A program made the position numbers and the translations under genes. The notes below the pieces were generated by a model that searched no databases, was not told the DNA's origin, and worked only from the letters and a program-made list of their open reading frames with translations. From Oryzias latipes (taxonomy: Eukaryota; Chordata; Actinopteri; Beloniformes; Adrianichthyidae), in contig NC_019876.2 of the NCBI RefSeq assembly GCF_002234675.1, positions 28,719,196-28,783,195 on the forward strand: a DNA stretch of 64,000 nucleotides, in the 5' to 3' direction. This document shows positions 11,837 through 24,353 of this stretch, in pieces. Position 1 is the stretch's first letter, and each line of letters starts with the position of its first letter.

Positions 11837-14287
11837 TAAAATCAGAATGCATGACAAAAATGAGACACATTTACAGCTGCCAAGGAAATGTTAAACATTA
11901 CAGGTTTTGAACTCTGAGAAGGTTTCATTGAGTTGAATGCATCATTTTGTTGATCAAACACAACCCAATCCGGAACTTTTGCTCATGCCCATCGGCGTTT
12001 GAGGTGCACAGATGTTACATTTGACTGCCATCACCCACTAGAAGCACAAGACACAAACCAGGCCTGCAAACATCAACGCTGCTCCCTGGAGCTGCACTTC
12101 TACCTTTGGTGAAATCCAAGAAAAGGACGACTGAGACAACCAAGGAAACCCAGGAAAGAAGGGGAGCCACAGAAACATCACTGTCCTTCGTAAGTGTTGA
12201 AGCATCTTCAACTAACAAAGTTCCTGTTCCTTTTTCTAACCGAGCAGCACAGACTGCTTCCTCCCCGACGACAAAATGGGAGAAGTTGGAGAAAAAGTCA
12301 GACCTGGACTCTGTAGTTCACCCAGAGAACAGACTTCTGGGGTAAAAATGACCCGATGACTGAAAATCTGCACGGATGCTCTGATGTGGTTTGTGTCAAA
12401 TCGATACTCTGCGCCTTTTTCCAGTTCGATTCTTTCAGTTTTTTAAGAGTTTTGTCCAGTGGGTCCTATAAGGCGACATTTCTTAAAACAAAAAACAAAA
12501 AGAATCAAACAAGAGAGTGCAGTGAATTTTCAAATGTATTTACAGTCACACTAAATGAGTCCTCTGAGAAACAATCCGCCCCAACATAAAGGAGGGGAAG
12601 CCTTAAAAACACACCAGCGGGATAAGCAAATTCTAAAACGAACGGCACAGCTTTTCTGCTGAGGCTCAGACAAATGAGGACATGTGAGCGAGGAGTCTGT
12701 TCCAGAAATTTACATCCATGCAGTGACGCACAAACACCTCCACGCTCCTCAGCAGCTTCAGTGGATGCAGTTCAGCAGCTTTTGTGCAGTCAGGTCCTTC
12801 CGATGGCCTGCTGCAGACTCACAAAAAAAACAAAAAAAAACAAGAACTAAGATCCTCACACTCCCAAACTTCCTTTTGAGGTCTGCTCTGTACCCACAAG
12901 TCTGCACAAACGCTTTATTCTACACGCACAGCAGTCTGATAAGCAACAAGACTTCAGTCTCGAGTCAGCAGTTCTGCAGCAAACCTTACTTTGTTTTCAG
13001 TTTCTGGGTAAAACATTTATATGGAAATGCTTGACTGTGGTGCGTCTCGGCGCACAAACACTCTTCTGTCCTGCACACCTGTACATCCAGCCGTTACCAC
13101 TCCCCCGAAATTCCCCAAACTCCTGTTACACCCAGACCCAAATGGAAGTAAACGTCATTCTTGACCTTTATAGGACTCTGTGCAAATCTCAACAACCCCC
13201 CCCCATACACCAGCAGGAAGAGCAATGGACCAACACCTCCAACCATGCTGTAGATGTTTTCTCTTTGCCAGCCTTAGATTCACATCAAAGGACAGTTTTC
13301 AGTCAATTTCTTTAGGCTGAATTCATTTGGAGTCTTAGAATTGGAGTTTAAAGGCTTTATGGAAACCGCAAACATTCAAAGACAATAACGTCCACAAAAA
13401 AGCTGAAACATTTCAGGCCAGAAAACAGTAAAGACTTTCCTTCCTTCCTTCCTTCCTTCCTTCATTAAAGACTCCGGAAACGTCATCTGCTTTTGTGCAA
13501 AAAGGATTTCGGATCCTTCTGGTGGCACGCAGGTCACAGTTTGCCTGCACCAAGGCAGCTCCTCACGTGGAAAACTTCTCTGAATCATCAACTTCCGGTC
13601 CCGGCAGTTTCTGTTCCAGCTGCTGCGGGACTGTTAGGAAAATTACCGCTGGTTGCCTCGTTTGCATGAATCCTCCTCAGCCTGGGAACTGAACGGACGT
13701 GCACCCGATTACCCTTCAGCTCCTAAAATACACATCCAAGGGTCCGAATACAACACTGAGAGGCCATTGTATCGCCAAATCCTCTGAGGACGACCCTTTA
13801 GCAAGGCAGTAGTCTATTAAAGCGCACTACAAGTAGTCTATACTAAAGGTGATACCTGAAGTTTATTGTGAAATTAGAATGTTCCAATTTAGTCTGAAGA
13901 AGTATTCAGTTACTTCCAACACTACATGTACTTTGTCTATGGTACAGGAGCTATACTTTTACTCAAGTATACTTCATAAGTGAACTGCTTTTTGCTACAT
14001 TTTCACAAACAGAAATGGTTTTGATGCTTAATCCATGAACTTCTCTATGATCAGCAGCAGCTGATAAGAAAAAACACCTCCCGCTGGTTAAATGCAGGAT
14101 TCTATGTTTGAAGCAGGAACTTCCACACAGCAACCGCTTTTCTGGTCCCTTTTTTGAGCCCAAGTAAGGGTTCGCTTTCTTAAAAAAAATAACAGAAGTA
14201 CTTTGGCCTGGTGACATTTAGAAAAGTGTGAAGTTCGACTTCAGCTGATGGAGTTTGTTCACAGACATTTGGCCGGTTGGAGACGCG

Positions 14288-17200
14288 TCAGCAGTGCGGT
14301 TCGCCAGCCTGCTTATCTATGAGCAGATTGATTTGACAGCAGCGCTCTTCCTCAGCTGGGATGTACAAGTTGCTGAAAGTGCTCTGAGCGACAAAAGAAG
14401 ACAGAGAAAAAGAGTCAGAGCAGAAAAATGGATTTAGAATAGAATGTCTGTCATGCCTCAGTTTGCATTCGTTAACAAATGAGATGACAGAGATTAAAAA
14501 AAACAGACAGAAAACAAACATTTGTGACAAAAAGCAGCCTGACAGCTGCTCGGTTTAAGGACAAACATCGCTAAGTGCAACTACAACCCCACTGGAAGAG
14601 AAAAGTTACCTTATTGTTGTTGTCTGTGATGAGATCCCGCGGCTCTGGGACCTTTAGGAAGATCTTGTCCTTGTTTCTGCACAGAGCTTTCAGTATGAGC
14701 CGAATGTAAAGCCTTAAAACAACATTACATCCCAAAAGACAAAAGGGAGGAGATTTTTACGCACTTTGTGCAGCACACAAAGGTCAAGGTTGCCACAAAA
14801 GCCACCAAGACAGGGATGGTAATGGCAGCGTACAGCAGCCAGTTATTCTCTGCATCAGCCTCTGAAAGAACAGAGCAACAAGTGATGCAGCAGAAAAAAA
14901 ACAACCAAACATTTCCAAACAACGCAGTTTGAGGGGAAATTTGTCTAAAGACACAGATGGAAATGCTGTTTTTAGTGTTTTAAACATGTCCTTTTGGCAT
15001 TTTTCTGATGGTGGAGAACACGAATAAAGAAAATTAAGATGAGTGTTTCTGTTGTGAATCAGGGTCAGATGGAAAGAAAGTAATGCTTTTGGAAAACGCC
15101 TGCTGTAGCTTCCTGCTCCGCCCCTTTCTGATCATCCACCTTGCAACATGAACGTCTTTGCTTTCCTGGTCTGCGCTGGAATCTGGATCAGAACTGGACG
15201 GATGGTTAGATCTGATGTTGCTGCCATTTTTGTTGCACCGCTAATGTTAGGTTGGGGGTGTGGGGGGGCTGTTAGCTAGAGGGAGAGAGCGTAAAAGATG
15301 CATGATGGGAAAGGGGCTGGCTTTACTGCACCTGAGTCGTGCTCCCACCACAACCCCGAAATGAATTTCGGATGAACTCCTGCTGCTCTGCAGAAACTAC
15401 GTCTAAGACACAAAAATAAAATTGGGGGGGGGGGCTCACATTTCTGCATTCGTCTTGTTCTCGCATGACTTCTAATAAAAACGTTTATTCATTTTCAGCA
15501 CCGCCGATTCCATGTGGAGCCAAAACAGTCCGAGCCGATTTGTGTGTTTGTAACGTGTGATACATTCTGTGGAGAACTGTGTGTCCTTGCAATTGTGTGT
15601 TCACATGTACAAAAAAATGACAAAATACGTAAAAAAAAGTAAAAATACACAACCCAACTGTAACTTACAGCAGCTTAAAACTAGCTACACATACAATCTT
15701 TAAAGTATAACACTATAAACACACTAAAACGGCATTTACTCACGTCCATACGTTTTGGTTGTAAATGATGCGTTCAAATGCTGCTAGGATGCTGGGTCAT
15801 TAGAGTTTTCCCGTAAGCCATTTGAAACTTAGATTGTGAATAAAACCTTGTGAAACTCTCGACATTTTATCCACTTTCATAAACAGATACGCCATCATAT
15901 AGAACACATTTATGTTCAGGCACATGTGAATACACAACTGAAAATACACACAGTTTCGCACAAAATGTAGTGTCAGAGTTACAAATCAAAAATGATGCGC
16001 AGACAAATGGGGGGAGACTGTTTCGGCTCGACAATCCCAGCTACCGTTGGGTGAAGGCGGGGTTTACCCGGAATGGGTCACCGACCTGCCTGTTAAGGTG
16101 CCACACACACACACAAATTTACACACACACATTTACACACACATTCGCACACACACCTAGGGACAATTAAGAGACACGCATGAACCTATGAAGCATGTTG
16201 GGAGGAAGCCGGAGAAAACCCACACAGGCACAGAAAGACCCAGCTGGGATTCAGACCAGTGGCTTTTGGCTGTGAGGTGCTGATAAAAATGTCCGACTTT
16301 TATGGCGGCATCCATCACTAAACACTGGAAAACACGTAGCTCTTCGTGATTTTGAAGAAGAAAGCTTCAACAGTTCACGGGTAGATAAAGAAAAGCGGTT
16401 CACGCACCAAAGCAGGCCTCCTGGCTGGTTAGGGAATTCCCCTTACGGCTCTCAGCTCTGATCGTCATGCAGTAGGCGCACTGACGCTTCACACCCAGCA
16501 CATAGGACGTCTGTGCTTGAACCCTAATATCCTGCAGTACACACATGACATGTCAGATTCACTGTAAAAAAAAAATCACGGCTGTGTGCAGAGATGCAGA
16601 CATGTCTCACCTTTTTTTCGCCACATTCGGTGAGATTTATCAGGAATTTCCACTGCGTCAGGCTCAGGACGCTCGGAGGAATCCAGTGGATCTGGAAGTT
16701 TTTTCCGCTTTTTGTGACGGTCCAGTTGAGAGGAGGAGGTCTCACTGCAGAGAGACACAGATTACAGGCATCCGAAGACAAAAAAAACAACAGCTTCTGT
16801 TTTGACTGAGGCTGCGAATCATGGACGACCAGGGCTGCAACGGATAACAAAAAATGAGATGTCTGCGACCCGTTGCAGCCCTCACATTCCATCTTAACCA
16901 TTACAACATTTCAGAGAAGAAGCAGCTTTACTCGGAAAGGCAGAACAATCACGTACCAAGCGTGTAGGAATGCCACCCAAAGCTGTTCCTGACCGCAGTG
17001 CTGTTCAGAGTCCCATTAATCAAGATGAAGAACTCTTTGTTCTCTGAAATCTGCACATCGCAGCCTCTCTTCTGGTCCTGGACTTCGCTGTACGACGAAC
17101 ATTCTTGGAGCGGCGAGGAGCCGGGAGCGTTAGTCCTTTAGGACATGAGGATAAACACTTTTTATTCACCCAGAACAGATCGACTGAAAGCTTGAACAGT

Positions 17201-18157
17201 GGCATTTCCTGCAGCAATTCACGTGAATTCTGACAGATCATGAAGCTGGACATGGAAGACGCTCTTCTGGAACGTTTTTGAAGTCCCACTCGGACCGTCT
17301 TTTGGTCTGCTTTCAAAGTGTCCTTATAAGTGATGATGATGCCGTTTTTAGAGAAAATCTAAGAGTTTTTAGGACATGGTGTCTGCAGGAGTTCATTTCA
17401 AATTCACCTCTGGGCTGTGGGTGGGACTGTCTGCACGGAGCAACCCCGCCCCCCTTCCCCTCCTCTCAGAGCGTATGTTCTACGTCACAAATATGATCTT
17501 TTTCAAATGCCATTTTTTCGTTAATTCCTGATTCACCACATGTTGAATAAAGAAATACTCAGAAATGCAGTTTAATCTTAGTTCACTTTCTCTAAAGCAT
17601 CATGTTAAAAACAGCAAAAACACAACTTTTATCAGGTCTTTAAAGGGTTTTAGACTTTACCCAATAACTTTAAGTAATATTTTTAAAAAGTGATTAGAAA
17701 GTACTAGAAAGTACAAGAAATCGAAAGAAGTTTTTAATGATTTGATACCATAATGGCACATAAAAGATTCTAACCAAAAACCTCTCAAGCGTTTCCACAA
17801 GACAATGAAGAAAATCCCATTAAACAGAAATGTGACCGTGACATGATGCATGTTTTTCTGGAGTGGATTCCCATTGAATCTCTCTGAAGTGATACTGAAA
17901 TTGATTTAAACTCCAACAGTCTCCTTAACCTCCGTACTGGACGACGTTCTCCAACAAGAACAAAACATTCTGAGCACCATGGAAATCCTTCCATCTTCTA
18001 AAACCAGGACCTCACTCACATGTAGGAACGACGAAGAACGACCAGCTGACCGACGAGGATTGTGTGTGTGGGAGGAAGTGTCCACATACAGACTCCGCAC
18101 ACGCACGCGCGCACACACGCACACACACACACGCACGCGCGCACACACACACACACG

Positions 18158-18249
<92 letters not shown>

Positions 18250-21200
18250 GGTGGGTCTTCTGACCGAGAAGCCAAGCTGCTGACCGCTACACCTCTATGC
18301 AAACTGGCATTTCCAAATTCAAAAGGCCTCTCCTCTTTCAGACGCACGTCCTTCCAGATCCGCCTGCGTTGTCTTTGGCAGAGGACAAAACAGTCTGGAT
18401 GACAATCGGGGGAAACGCACAACTCTGGCATTTCAGACGCTCACTCACCTATCTAGTCAAATCAACCTTTATTTATATAGCACTTTTTCAACAACATATG
18501 TCAATCAAAGTGCTGTGCATAAAATACAATACAATTTTAAAACAAGATAACAAGACAAACCGTGCGATAAACAGTGCGACAACCCCCCCCCCCCCCAAAA
18601 AAAAAAAAAAAACCACACACACACACACATACGCACACCACGATAAAGAAAAATAAATAAATAATCAAAAAATGATAAAATGATAGAATGTAGAGACCAG
18701 GCTTTGTCCTGAAGTGGAGAAACGATATTTTGGGGACATGTCCACATCAGCGACCCCCCAACCCAAGTTCACGGAGAACACTACCACAGAACCCCCCAGA
18801 TCCGATCAAAAGAGTCAGACCCAGGAGATCCCACTGCAGCGACCCCGCTCACTGAGAAGGGTCAGTCGCTGATGTGGAGGATCCCTCAGAGGAAAACACT
18901 GGAGTGTAATAAAATGTAAAAGGAATAAAATTAGAATATATTTAAAACATGAACAACAAACAAATAATTACATAAACCTTAATAGGCATATGAAATGGTA
19001 AGAGTGACTTAAAAATAAATAAATGTATTTACATACACATTTAAAACTAGTAAAAAGAAAAAATAAATAATTAAAATATCAAATAAATTCCTAAAATTCA
19101 ACTAAAAGCTAAATTAAAAAGGTAGGTCTTAAGCCTTCCTTTAAAAACATGAACTGTCTCTGCAGCCCTGAGGCTCTCTGGGAGGCTGTTCCACAGGCGA
19201 GGTCCGTAAAAACTGAATGAGGCCTCGCCGTATGTTTTTGTTCTTACTTTTGGAATAACCAAAAGGCCTGTATCAGAGGACCTCAGGGTCCGCGAGGGCT
19301 CATACTTTAAAATCAAGTCAGATAAATATGAAGGCCCGAGACCATAAAAACATTTGTAAACCAATAAAAGAACTTTAAAATCAATTCTGAAATGCACAGG
19401 GAGCCAATGTAGCGATCTTAAAACTGGTGTAATGTGTTCCCGCCCCCTGGTCCTCGTCAGAACGCGTGCCGCTGAATTTTGCAGCAGTTGAAGATTTGCT
19501 ATTCTTGTTCTGGGAAGACCAGAGAGCAGGGCATTACAATAATCTAGTCTGCTGGTAATAAAAGCATGCATCAGCACCTCTGTACTGGCAAGAGAGAAAA
19601 ATGGGCGGACTCTGTGACTAGTGACCACAGCTTTCCTGCTGCGATGGTGACCCTACTGTAAAAAAGCAGCATTAAAACGCTGCTTTTTTTATGAAATAAA
19701 AGGCTAGACTGTGAAAAAGTCTATTTATATTTATAGAGTCAATGGTAAAATATATTTTGCTGAAAAAGAATTTGTTGTAATTTGTCTTTTAGAAAGTGAC
19801 TGAATGGTTTTTTGTTTGTGTGTGTCATATTTCTCCTCTCTTCTTAACATTGTTTTTTTCTACTTTTAATATTATTTGAGCTGTATAAATCCTAAAGTAA
19901 ATAACTTGAGGTAGCATCCATGATGTTGGGGGGGGGGGGGGGTATAATGACATGAAAGGGGGTTCACAGCAAGTCTTCATCGTGAAGGTGTCTCTCTGCA
20001 ATAAAAACACGGAACAACGAGCACCAACTCCTCAACAAATAGATTCAAGTCGACACCAAATCCTCCGAGCTTCTTCTTCTGCAGCTCTGTGGTCACGTCG
20101 TCCAATTCTCTCAGTCTGGGACTTAACGTCAGGACTTCCCGGTTCGGAGGAATTTTCCCAACTCCCCTTTTTGAAGGTGGTGCAGAAGCGTCTCTGTGGT
20201 GAAACAGGTCCAGGTCCGGGTTCAGGAGGAAGGAACGGCCTCTTTGGTTTGATCACTTCTACATTTCTGGCTGGGTTGCATAATGCAGTGTTGTCCCTTT
20301 TCTCCTGTCCTCGTCAGTCACAGCATGCTTATCAGGTACTGTTCTATGTTCATAAAGCCTCTGCAGCTTTCAGCGCTCGCTTTCTCAACAGCTTCTATTG
20401 TTGAATATTGTCCAGGTCATTGGATTAATAACCCCATGTTAAAGGAAGTAGCTTCTTCTAAAAAGGAAACACTTGAAAACAAGTGAAGGAGTCTATTTGG
20501 ACTCTACTTTCTAGGCTTACTGTGGACATGGATCTGTAGATTTAGATACCTGAGAGATAAAAAACAATTCAAAGATGACCCAAGACCGTAAAAAAGTCTG
20601 TAAAGTAACACGTTCTCAAGCTGGGGATGCTTTTTTCTTTTCAAATTTCTAAACAATGTCAGTATGTGTCTCACTATTTAACGTCTACATTCATCTCCAA
20701 AATGCAAACATTGAAAAAAATCCCGTCAGCCGGTACATGAAATAAAAGCACGAAATAAGGGATCGAAACTTTAGAGGAACTTGACTGTTGCAGAAGGAAG
20801 TGTTTCAAAGCAACACTGTCACTTTCATCATTACCGGAGTAAACGTGTGTGTGTGTGGGTGTGCGAGCGATTAGCTGCAGGTCCGTACCAGAAGAACGCC
20901 ACGTCTGGAGCGTCGGCGGCCGGTGACCAGGAGCACTTCATGATGGCGGCTGTGTAGCCGTAACACTGCAGGTCCTGTACCAGCTCTGTCAGAAACAACA
21001 CATTCATATTTACTCACCGAGTAGGAAAAAAAAAGACCCTTTAGGGGTTTAAAGAGTTACCTGGCTGAGTAACTTCCATGACGGCCTCCTCGCTCTCACG
21101 GCCGTCACAAGACGTTTTTACGGACCATCGCAGAAATCCTCCGTCCATCACAAATGGGTCTGCTATCATTTTCTGCTCGTTAATATTCAACTAGAAAGAC

Positions 21201-23313
21201 ACAAAAACAGCAGGGAGACTATTAACGTGACTGTGAACAACAATTCTAACCCTTGTGCTATTTTGAGGGGTCATCTGGACCCCTCAAAATAGCACAAGGG
21301 TTAAAGGGAAACATTTGAACTTACAATATTTTCTCCGGAGTAATCAGGCTTTCCTCTGTAAAACAGGATGTAGGTGCAGTTTGTCACCGGGTGCGGCGGA
21401 GGCTCCCAGGAGAACTCCGGTTGGAAGGCGTTTATCCAGCGCACGGACAGGTTTCTCGGCGGCAGAACTTGTGCTTCATGCAGAACAAAAAAAGAGAGAG
21501 AGAGAATTCCTGAGAGCGTTCAGGGTGCCTCTGTGCAGCTCCCTGAGATCCCTTTTATGTTTTTCTCCCCGTGAACAGATCCGATCTGCTGCATCATCGG
21601 TGCAGCCGGAGAACATCACATCATCAACATAAAGTCACATGTTTCAAAATCAATAAAAAACATCAAATCCGTTTCAGGCGCCATTTGTGACCTTTAACAA
21701 ATATTTAGGTAAAATTTCAAATTTAATTTGCAAACTAAATGTTTAATTTCATCAAAATAAGTTTGGAAACTAAATATATAACGAAAAAATAAATATGTAA
21801 CTTTAAATTCAATGTTTAACTGGCAATTTCAATATTTAGTTAGTTGTTGTGACATTCATAAATACATTAACTAAACGTGAAAATATGCATTTGAAAAATG
21901 TAACCATAGTTTGAATCAGTGGCCTTTAACGCAACTGCTTTGGCAACAACTCTGGCCAGAATCAGTTCAGAAATCGAATTTTGATTTTGGTAATCCACAT
22001 CCGCTTCATTTGCTAAATATTAAGCTCCAAACTAAATATCTAGTTAAAAAGCTAAATATTTAACTCTAATCTAAACAGTTAATTTTGGCTTAAAGGGCCT
22101 ATATCATGCAAAATCAACTGTCTGGATGATATACGCAAAAAGTTGTTCATTCCTCACAAAAACAGCCCCAAACTGGAATATTTATCCGTTCACGCATTTC
22201 TGAGAATTCCTCTAAAAACTTGCTCTCTGAGAACAACAATCAACAAAAACTAGTAGGTCCTCACTTTGTGACATCACAAAGTGAAGAACAGCCCCTTCCA
22301 GGAAGAGTCTGCACTGCCAGCCCCGCCCCCAGGCTAACAGACACACCCACTTTCTCAGTGGAGCTAGCGGCTAACCTCTTTCCTTATATACACACGCTGC
22401 CGAGGCTAGCTCCAGGTTAACATCATGAAATGGGCGGCACCCACACCAAGAAAAAGGCGGAGCCTCAGAGATCCAGTCGTCTTACTTCCGGGTAGGTAAA
22501 TGAGCAGAAAATAACTCATATTTCATAAAAAAAATGTGTTCTTCAGTGTGCCAAAGGTCATATCTTATATGGATAATTTACTTTGAAAGTGCAGGATATA
22601 GGCCCTTTACATTTTTATGTAACAAATATTTAGTTATGAAGCTTAAATGTTTGGTTTGGAGAAAAATATTTAGGTCACCACCTAAATACAAAAATGTTTG
22701 ATTTTATAAAATAATTATCTAGTTAAAAAAATAAACATTTGGTTTGTCAACTAAATATATGTGTAAAAAAACACATTTAAATTAAATATTTAGTTTGCTA
22801 ACTACTAACAATTATGAAAATGTGACTAAAAGGTGAAAATAGTTAAAAACTAAACCTGTTTTTTTTCCTAATAAAACAGGCTTAATAACCACAAATATTG
22901 CTGTTAATATTCGCCTGTCTTACTTTACAAACGGCAGTCGTGCCAAGAATCCGCATAAATGCTAAAAACCATCAAATGTCTGCAGATTGCTGCCTTCAGG
23001 CTGAGTTTTGTGATCATCAGCCCTGACTTTCTTTGCCTTTCTGGGATGCGTCATGCGGACTTCCTGCCTCAGACGTTCCTACTTTCTGGCTCCTCCGCCG
23101 CCGTTCGTCACTAAACGAGGCTGCGGGGCAAACTCGCTCATTTTCGGTTCCCAGAGTCCGTGGAAGAACCGCGCGTGACGCAATCCAAACCGGAGACGCT
23201 CAGCAAAAAACGACTGAACGGAAAGTTTGTGGGATTGTTTTCTTACCTGACGCGGACACCCAGACCCCTAGAAGAAAACTGGAGGCGATCCATGTCAGAG
23301 CGGGAGGCACCAT
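14288..23313 (-). CDS. Type I cytokine receptor alpha chain A (IL-13Ra/IL-5Ra/CSF2Ra-like), 10 exons, 379 aa
   Basis: Exons in transcription order: 23313-23247, 21473-21325, 21190-21061, 20985-20889, 17135-16957, 16744-16611, 16531-16408, 14861-14765, 14676-14610, 14383-14288. All junctions are GT-AG and total 1140 bases. Exon 1 encodes the signal peptide [20 protein letters not shown]. Exon 2 is the first fibronectin III domain ([20 protein letters not shown]). Exons 4-5 hold the cytokine-receptor module with C-x9-C-x-W ([15 protein letters not shown]) and [13 protein letters not shown]. Exons 6-7 are the third FNIII, with no WSXWS ([11 protein letters not shown] at the expected place). Exon 8 is the single transmembrane helix. 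Exon 9 gives a box1-like KVPEPRDLI. Exon 10 gives [14 protein letters not shown]. The tail resembles IL-5Ra, while the cysteine module resembles IL-13Ra1, so orthology is open. The gene lies 4.2 kb downstream of receptor B on the same strand. Expected role: cell-surface cytokine binding with JAK-linked signalling. Confidence 0.85.
14945..15425 (-). repeat. Interspersed repeat family R1, copy in receptor A intron 7
   Basis: Shares, in order on the minus strand, the 'gcagaaactac/gcaggagttcat' block, 'ctagctaacagccccc', 'ccagttctgatccagattcc' and 'gatcagaaaggggcgg', and at its other end the 'catgt...aagaaaatt' block. Copies are also seen at 17310-17565, 31830-32215, 45150-45240, 48230-48760, 58300-58700 and 59830-60235. 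No coding capacity. Confidence 0.7.
15426..16030. other. Receptor A intron 7, remainder
   Basis: AT-rich sequence with a G-run near 15423-15434. No gene or repeat assigned. Confidence 0.35.
16035..16285 (+). repeat. High-copy fish interspersed repeat ('gttgggtgaa...' family), copy 2
   Basis: Contains ctaccgttgggtgaaggc, an interrupted CA tract, 'cctagggacaattaagag', 'gaagcatgttgggaggaag' and 'ccggagaaaacccacac'. Same orientation as 9360-9520. It lies in receptor A intron 7, about 120 bases from exon 7. Confidence 0.7.
17310..17565 (+). repeat. Repeat family R1, copy in receptor A intron 4
   Basis: Contains gatgatgatgccgttttt, ctgcaggagttcattt, the 'tgggcgggactg'-type block and terminal aataaagaaatactcaga, matching the plus-oriented copy at 48230-48760. 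Confidence 0.65.
18096..18247. repeat. Long (CA)n microsatellite with CG interruptions
   Basis: About 150 bases of alternating purine-pyrimidine sequence. The first half is mixed CA/CG and the rest pure CA. It lies in receptor A intron 4. Open frames through it are artefacts of the repeat. Confidence 0.97.
18452..19660 (-). mobile_element. LINE 3' end: RT C-terminal domain plus 3' UTR
   Basis: The minus-strand frame 19628-19098 (176 codons, uninterrupted) gives [20 protein letters not shown], then [49 protein letters not shown] and [17 protein letters not shown]. This is the conserved C-terminal region of fish jockey-superfamily (L2/CR1-like) LINEs. Downstream, 19097-18452 is a 3' UTR beginning near the stop and ending with the common 'aacctttatttatatagc' block. 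It is 5'-truncated inside receptor A intron 4, opposite no other gene and in the same orientation as the host. The clean frame suggests a fairly recent insertion. Confidence 0.82.
19661..20888. other. Receptor A intron 4, upstream part
   Basis: Contains a G14 run at about 19929-19942. No exon or named repeat was recognised. Confidence 0.35.
21248..21303. repeat. Perfect hairpin MITE in receptor A intron 2
   Basis: aacccttgtgctattttg and its exact inverse flank a short loop: about 25 bp of perfect stem around 'atctg'. The element lies inside a 134-base intron (21191-21324). A degenerate relative is at 9526-9602. Confidence 0.9.
21660..22860. repeat. AT-rich degenerate repeat built on 'ctaaatatttag'-like units, split by a hAT-like MITE
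   Basis: Motifs such as aaatatttag, actaaat and gctaaatattt recur every 20-60 bases on both sides of the insertion at 22091-22609. No coding capacity. It lies in receptor A intron 1. Confidence 0.6.
22091..22609 (+). mobile_element. hAT-like MITE, GGGCCTATATC termini, copy 1
   Basis: Left end taaagggcctatatcatg. Right end, on the opposite strand, taaagggcctatatcctg. Interior blocks gtgacatcacaaagtga, ccccttccaggaagag, ctgcactgccagc and aaaggcggagcctca are shared with 47667-48190. It is inserted in the AT-rich repeat of receptor A intron 1. Confidence 0.8.
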
Positions 23314-23560
23314 GTCGGTCCTGTCGGAGGTTCGAGTCCGGGCTGATCCGCGCTCTGGCGCACGAACGCGAGATCCACCAGTCTGATCTCCACCGTCCTG
23401 CTTAGGCTCGCTGTGTGGGAGATCAGGGGGTGGGTGTGTGTCACCCGGGGGGAGGGCAGAGGGGCGGGATGGTTGTGATGTCTGTGACCTTACGTCCTGT
23501 TGTTAAAGAGTTGCTCCAAATGTGCACGCGCACCCAAAAAACGCGACTTTTTCTGAATCC
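23314..23560 (-). promoter_or_regulatory. Probable receptor A 5' UTR/promoter region
   Basis: Sequence immediately upstream of the receptor A start is richer in CpG than the flanks and holds a 'gggggaggg' tract. No TATA box was recognised and the start of transcription is unknown. Confidence 0.3.
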
Positions 23561-24120
23561 AGCCTCCCTGAAAGATGTGACTTTACGTCCCAGCAGCACT
23601 GGATCAGCCAGAAAAAGACGATTTGTTATAATTTGTGAAAATAAAAATAAAAAACACATTAGAGAAACTAGAAGGAGCTGCATTTCCAGAAGAAAATACA
23701 GGGTTGAATGATGTATTGTTGAATGAAAATGAAACTTAAAGGGTAACAATTGGCACACAAAAAATATGATAAATAAAGATGATTATTATGAGGATCTATA
23801 ATTTATTGGAAATGTATTTAACCACAGCGGGACAGACGTTTGAAAGTAAACATACATTTAATTTACATACAAAAAGTGTATAAATATACCCCCTAGAAAG
23901 CCCAGTCCATCAAAGAATTGACAATAAAATTCATTATTAGGGGAACTGATGGAATCTACAATCAAAATGTTGGAAATACAGACAGTATCAAAAATGATAT
24001 GTTGGGTGATTTATTAGTTTTGTTGTTTTTAGTTTATAAGGTAAAAATAGTGTTCAGGGGGAAAAAAGCACCTCATTTACTCACTGTCTCAAATTTCAGC
24101 CACACATTTCTAACATTTAG

Positions 24121-24353
24121 ACCATGGTCGGGGTGAATCCTCCATTCTGATTGGCTGCTGGGTTTGCATTAAAAAGTGATAATCCACAGGGATCATGCAC
24201 GCCTACAGAAGAAGTTCCGGTCACCTAGCTTAAATGTGTTTTGTATCTCTGCTCTGCTTCTTTAAAACAACCTTTAGCTTCATCATCTAGACCGAAACAA
24301 GCGGTGAGAGGTGAACTTTCTCTCTGAACTGATGCTTTATTTAACGTGATAAC
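24121..24353 (+). repeat. Fish interspersed repeat ('accayggtc...tgattggctgctgg'), copy 1
   Basis: Shares tctgattggctgctgg, aaaaagtgataa, gttccggtcacct, tttagcttcatcatct and aacaagcggtgagagg, in the same order and strand, with 44781-45110. No coding capacity. It lies between receptors A and B. Confidence 0.75.

Noticed and set aside
12015-12218. Minus-strand frame with a hydrophobic segment (VSLVVSVVLFLDF)
   Set aside because: It lies in the probable receptor A 3' UTR, has no splice signals and no family match.
17906-18431. Long open frames on both strands through the CA tract, encoding Cys-Val or Thr-His repeats
   Set aside because: They are produced by the dinucleotide repeat, which has no stops in several frames. 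No flanking coding signal.
21660-22860. AT-rich repeated words as a replication origin or CRISPR-like array
   Set aside because: Spacing and sequence of the units are irregular, and the genome is a vertebrate one. A degenerate repeat with a nested MITE explains it.
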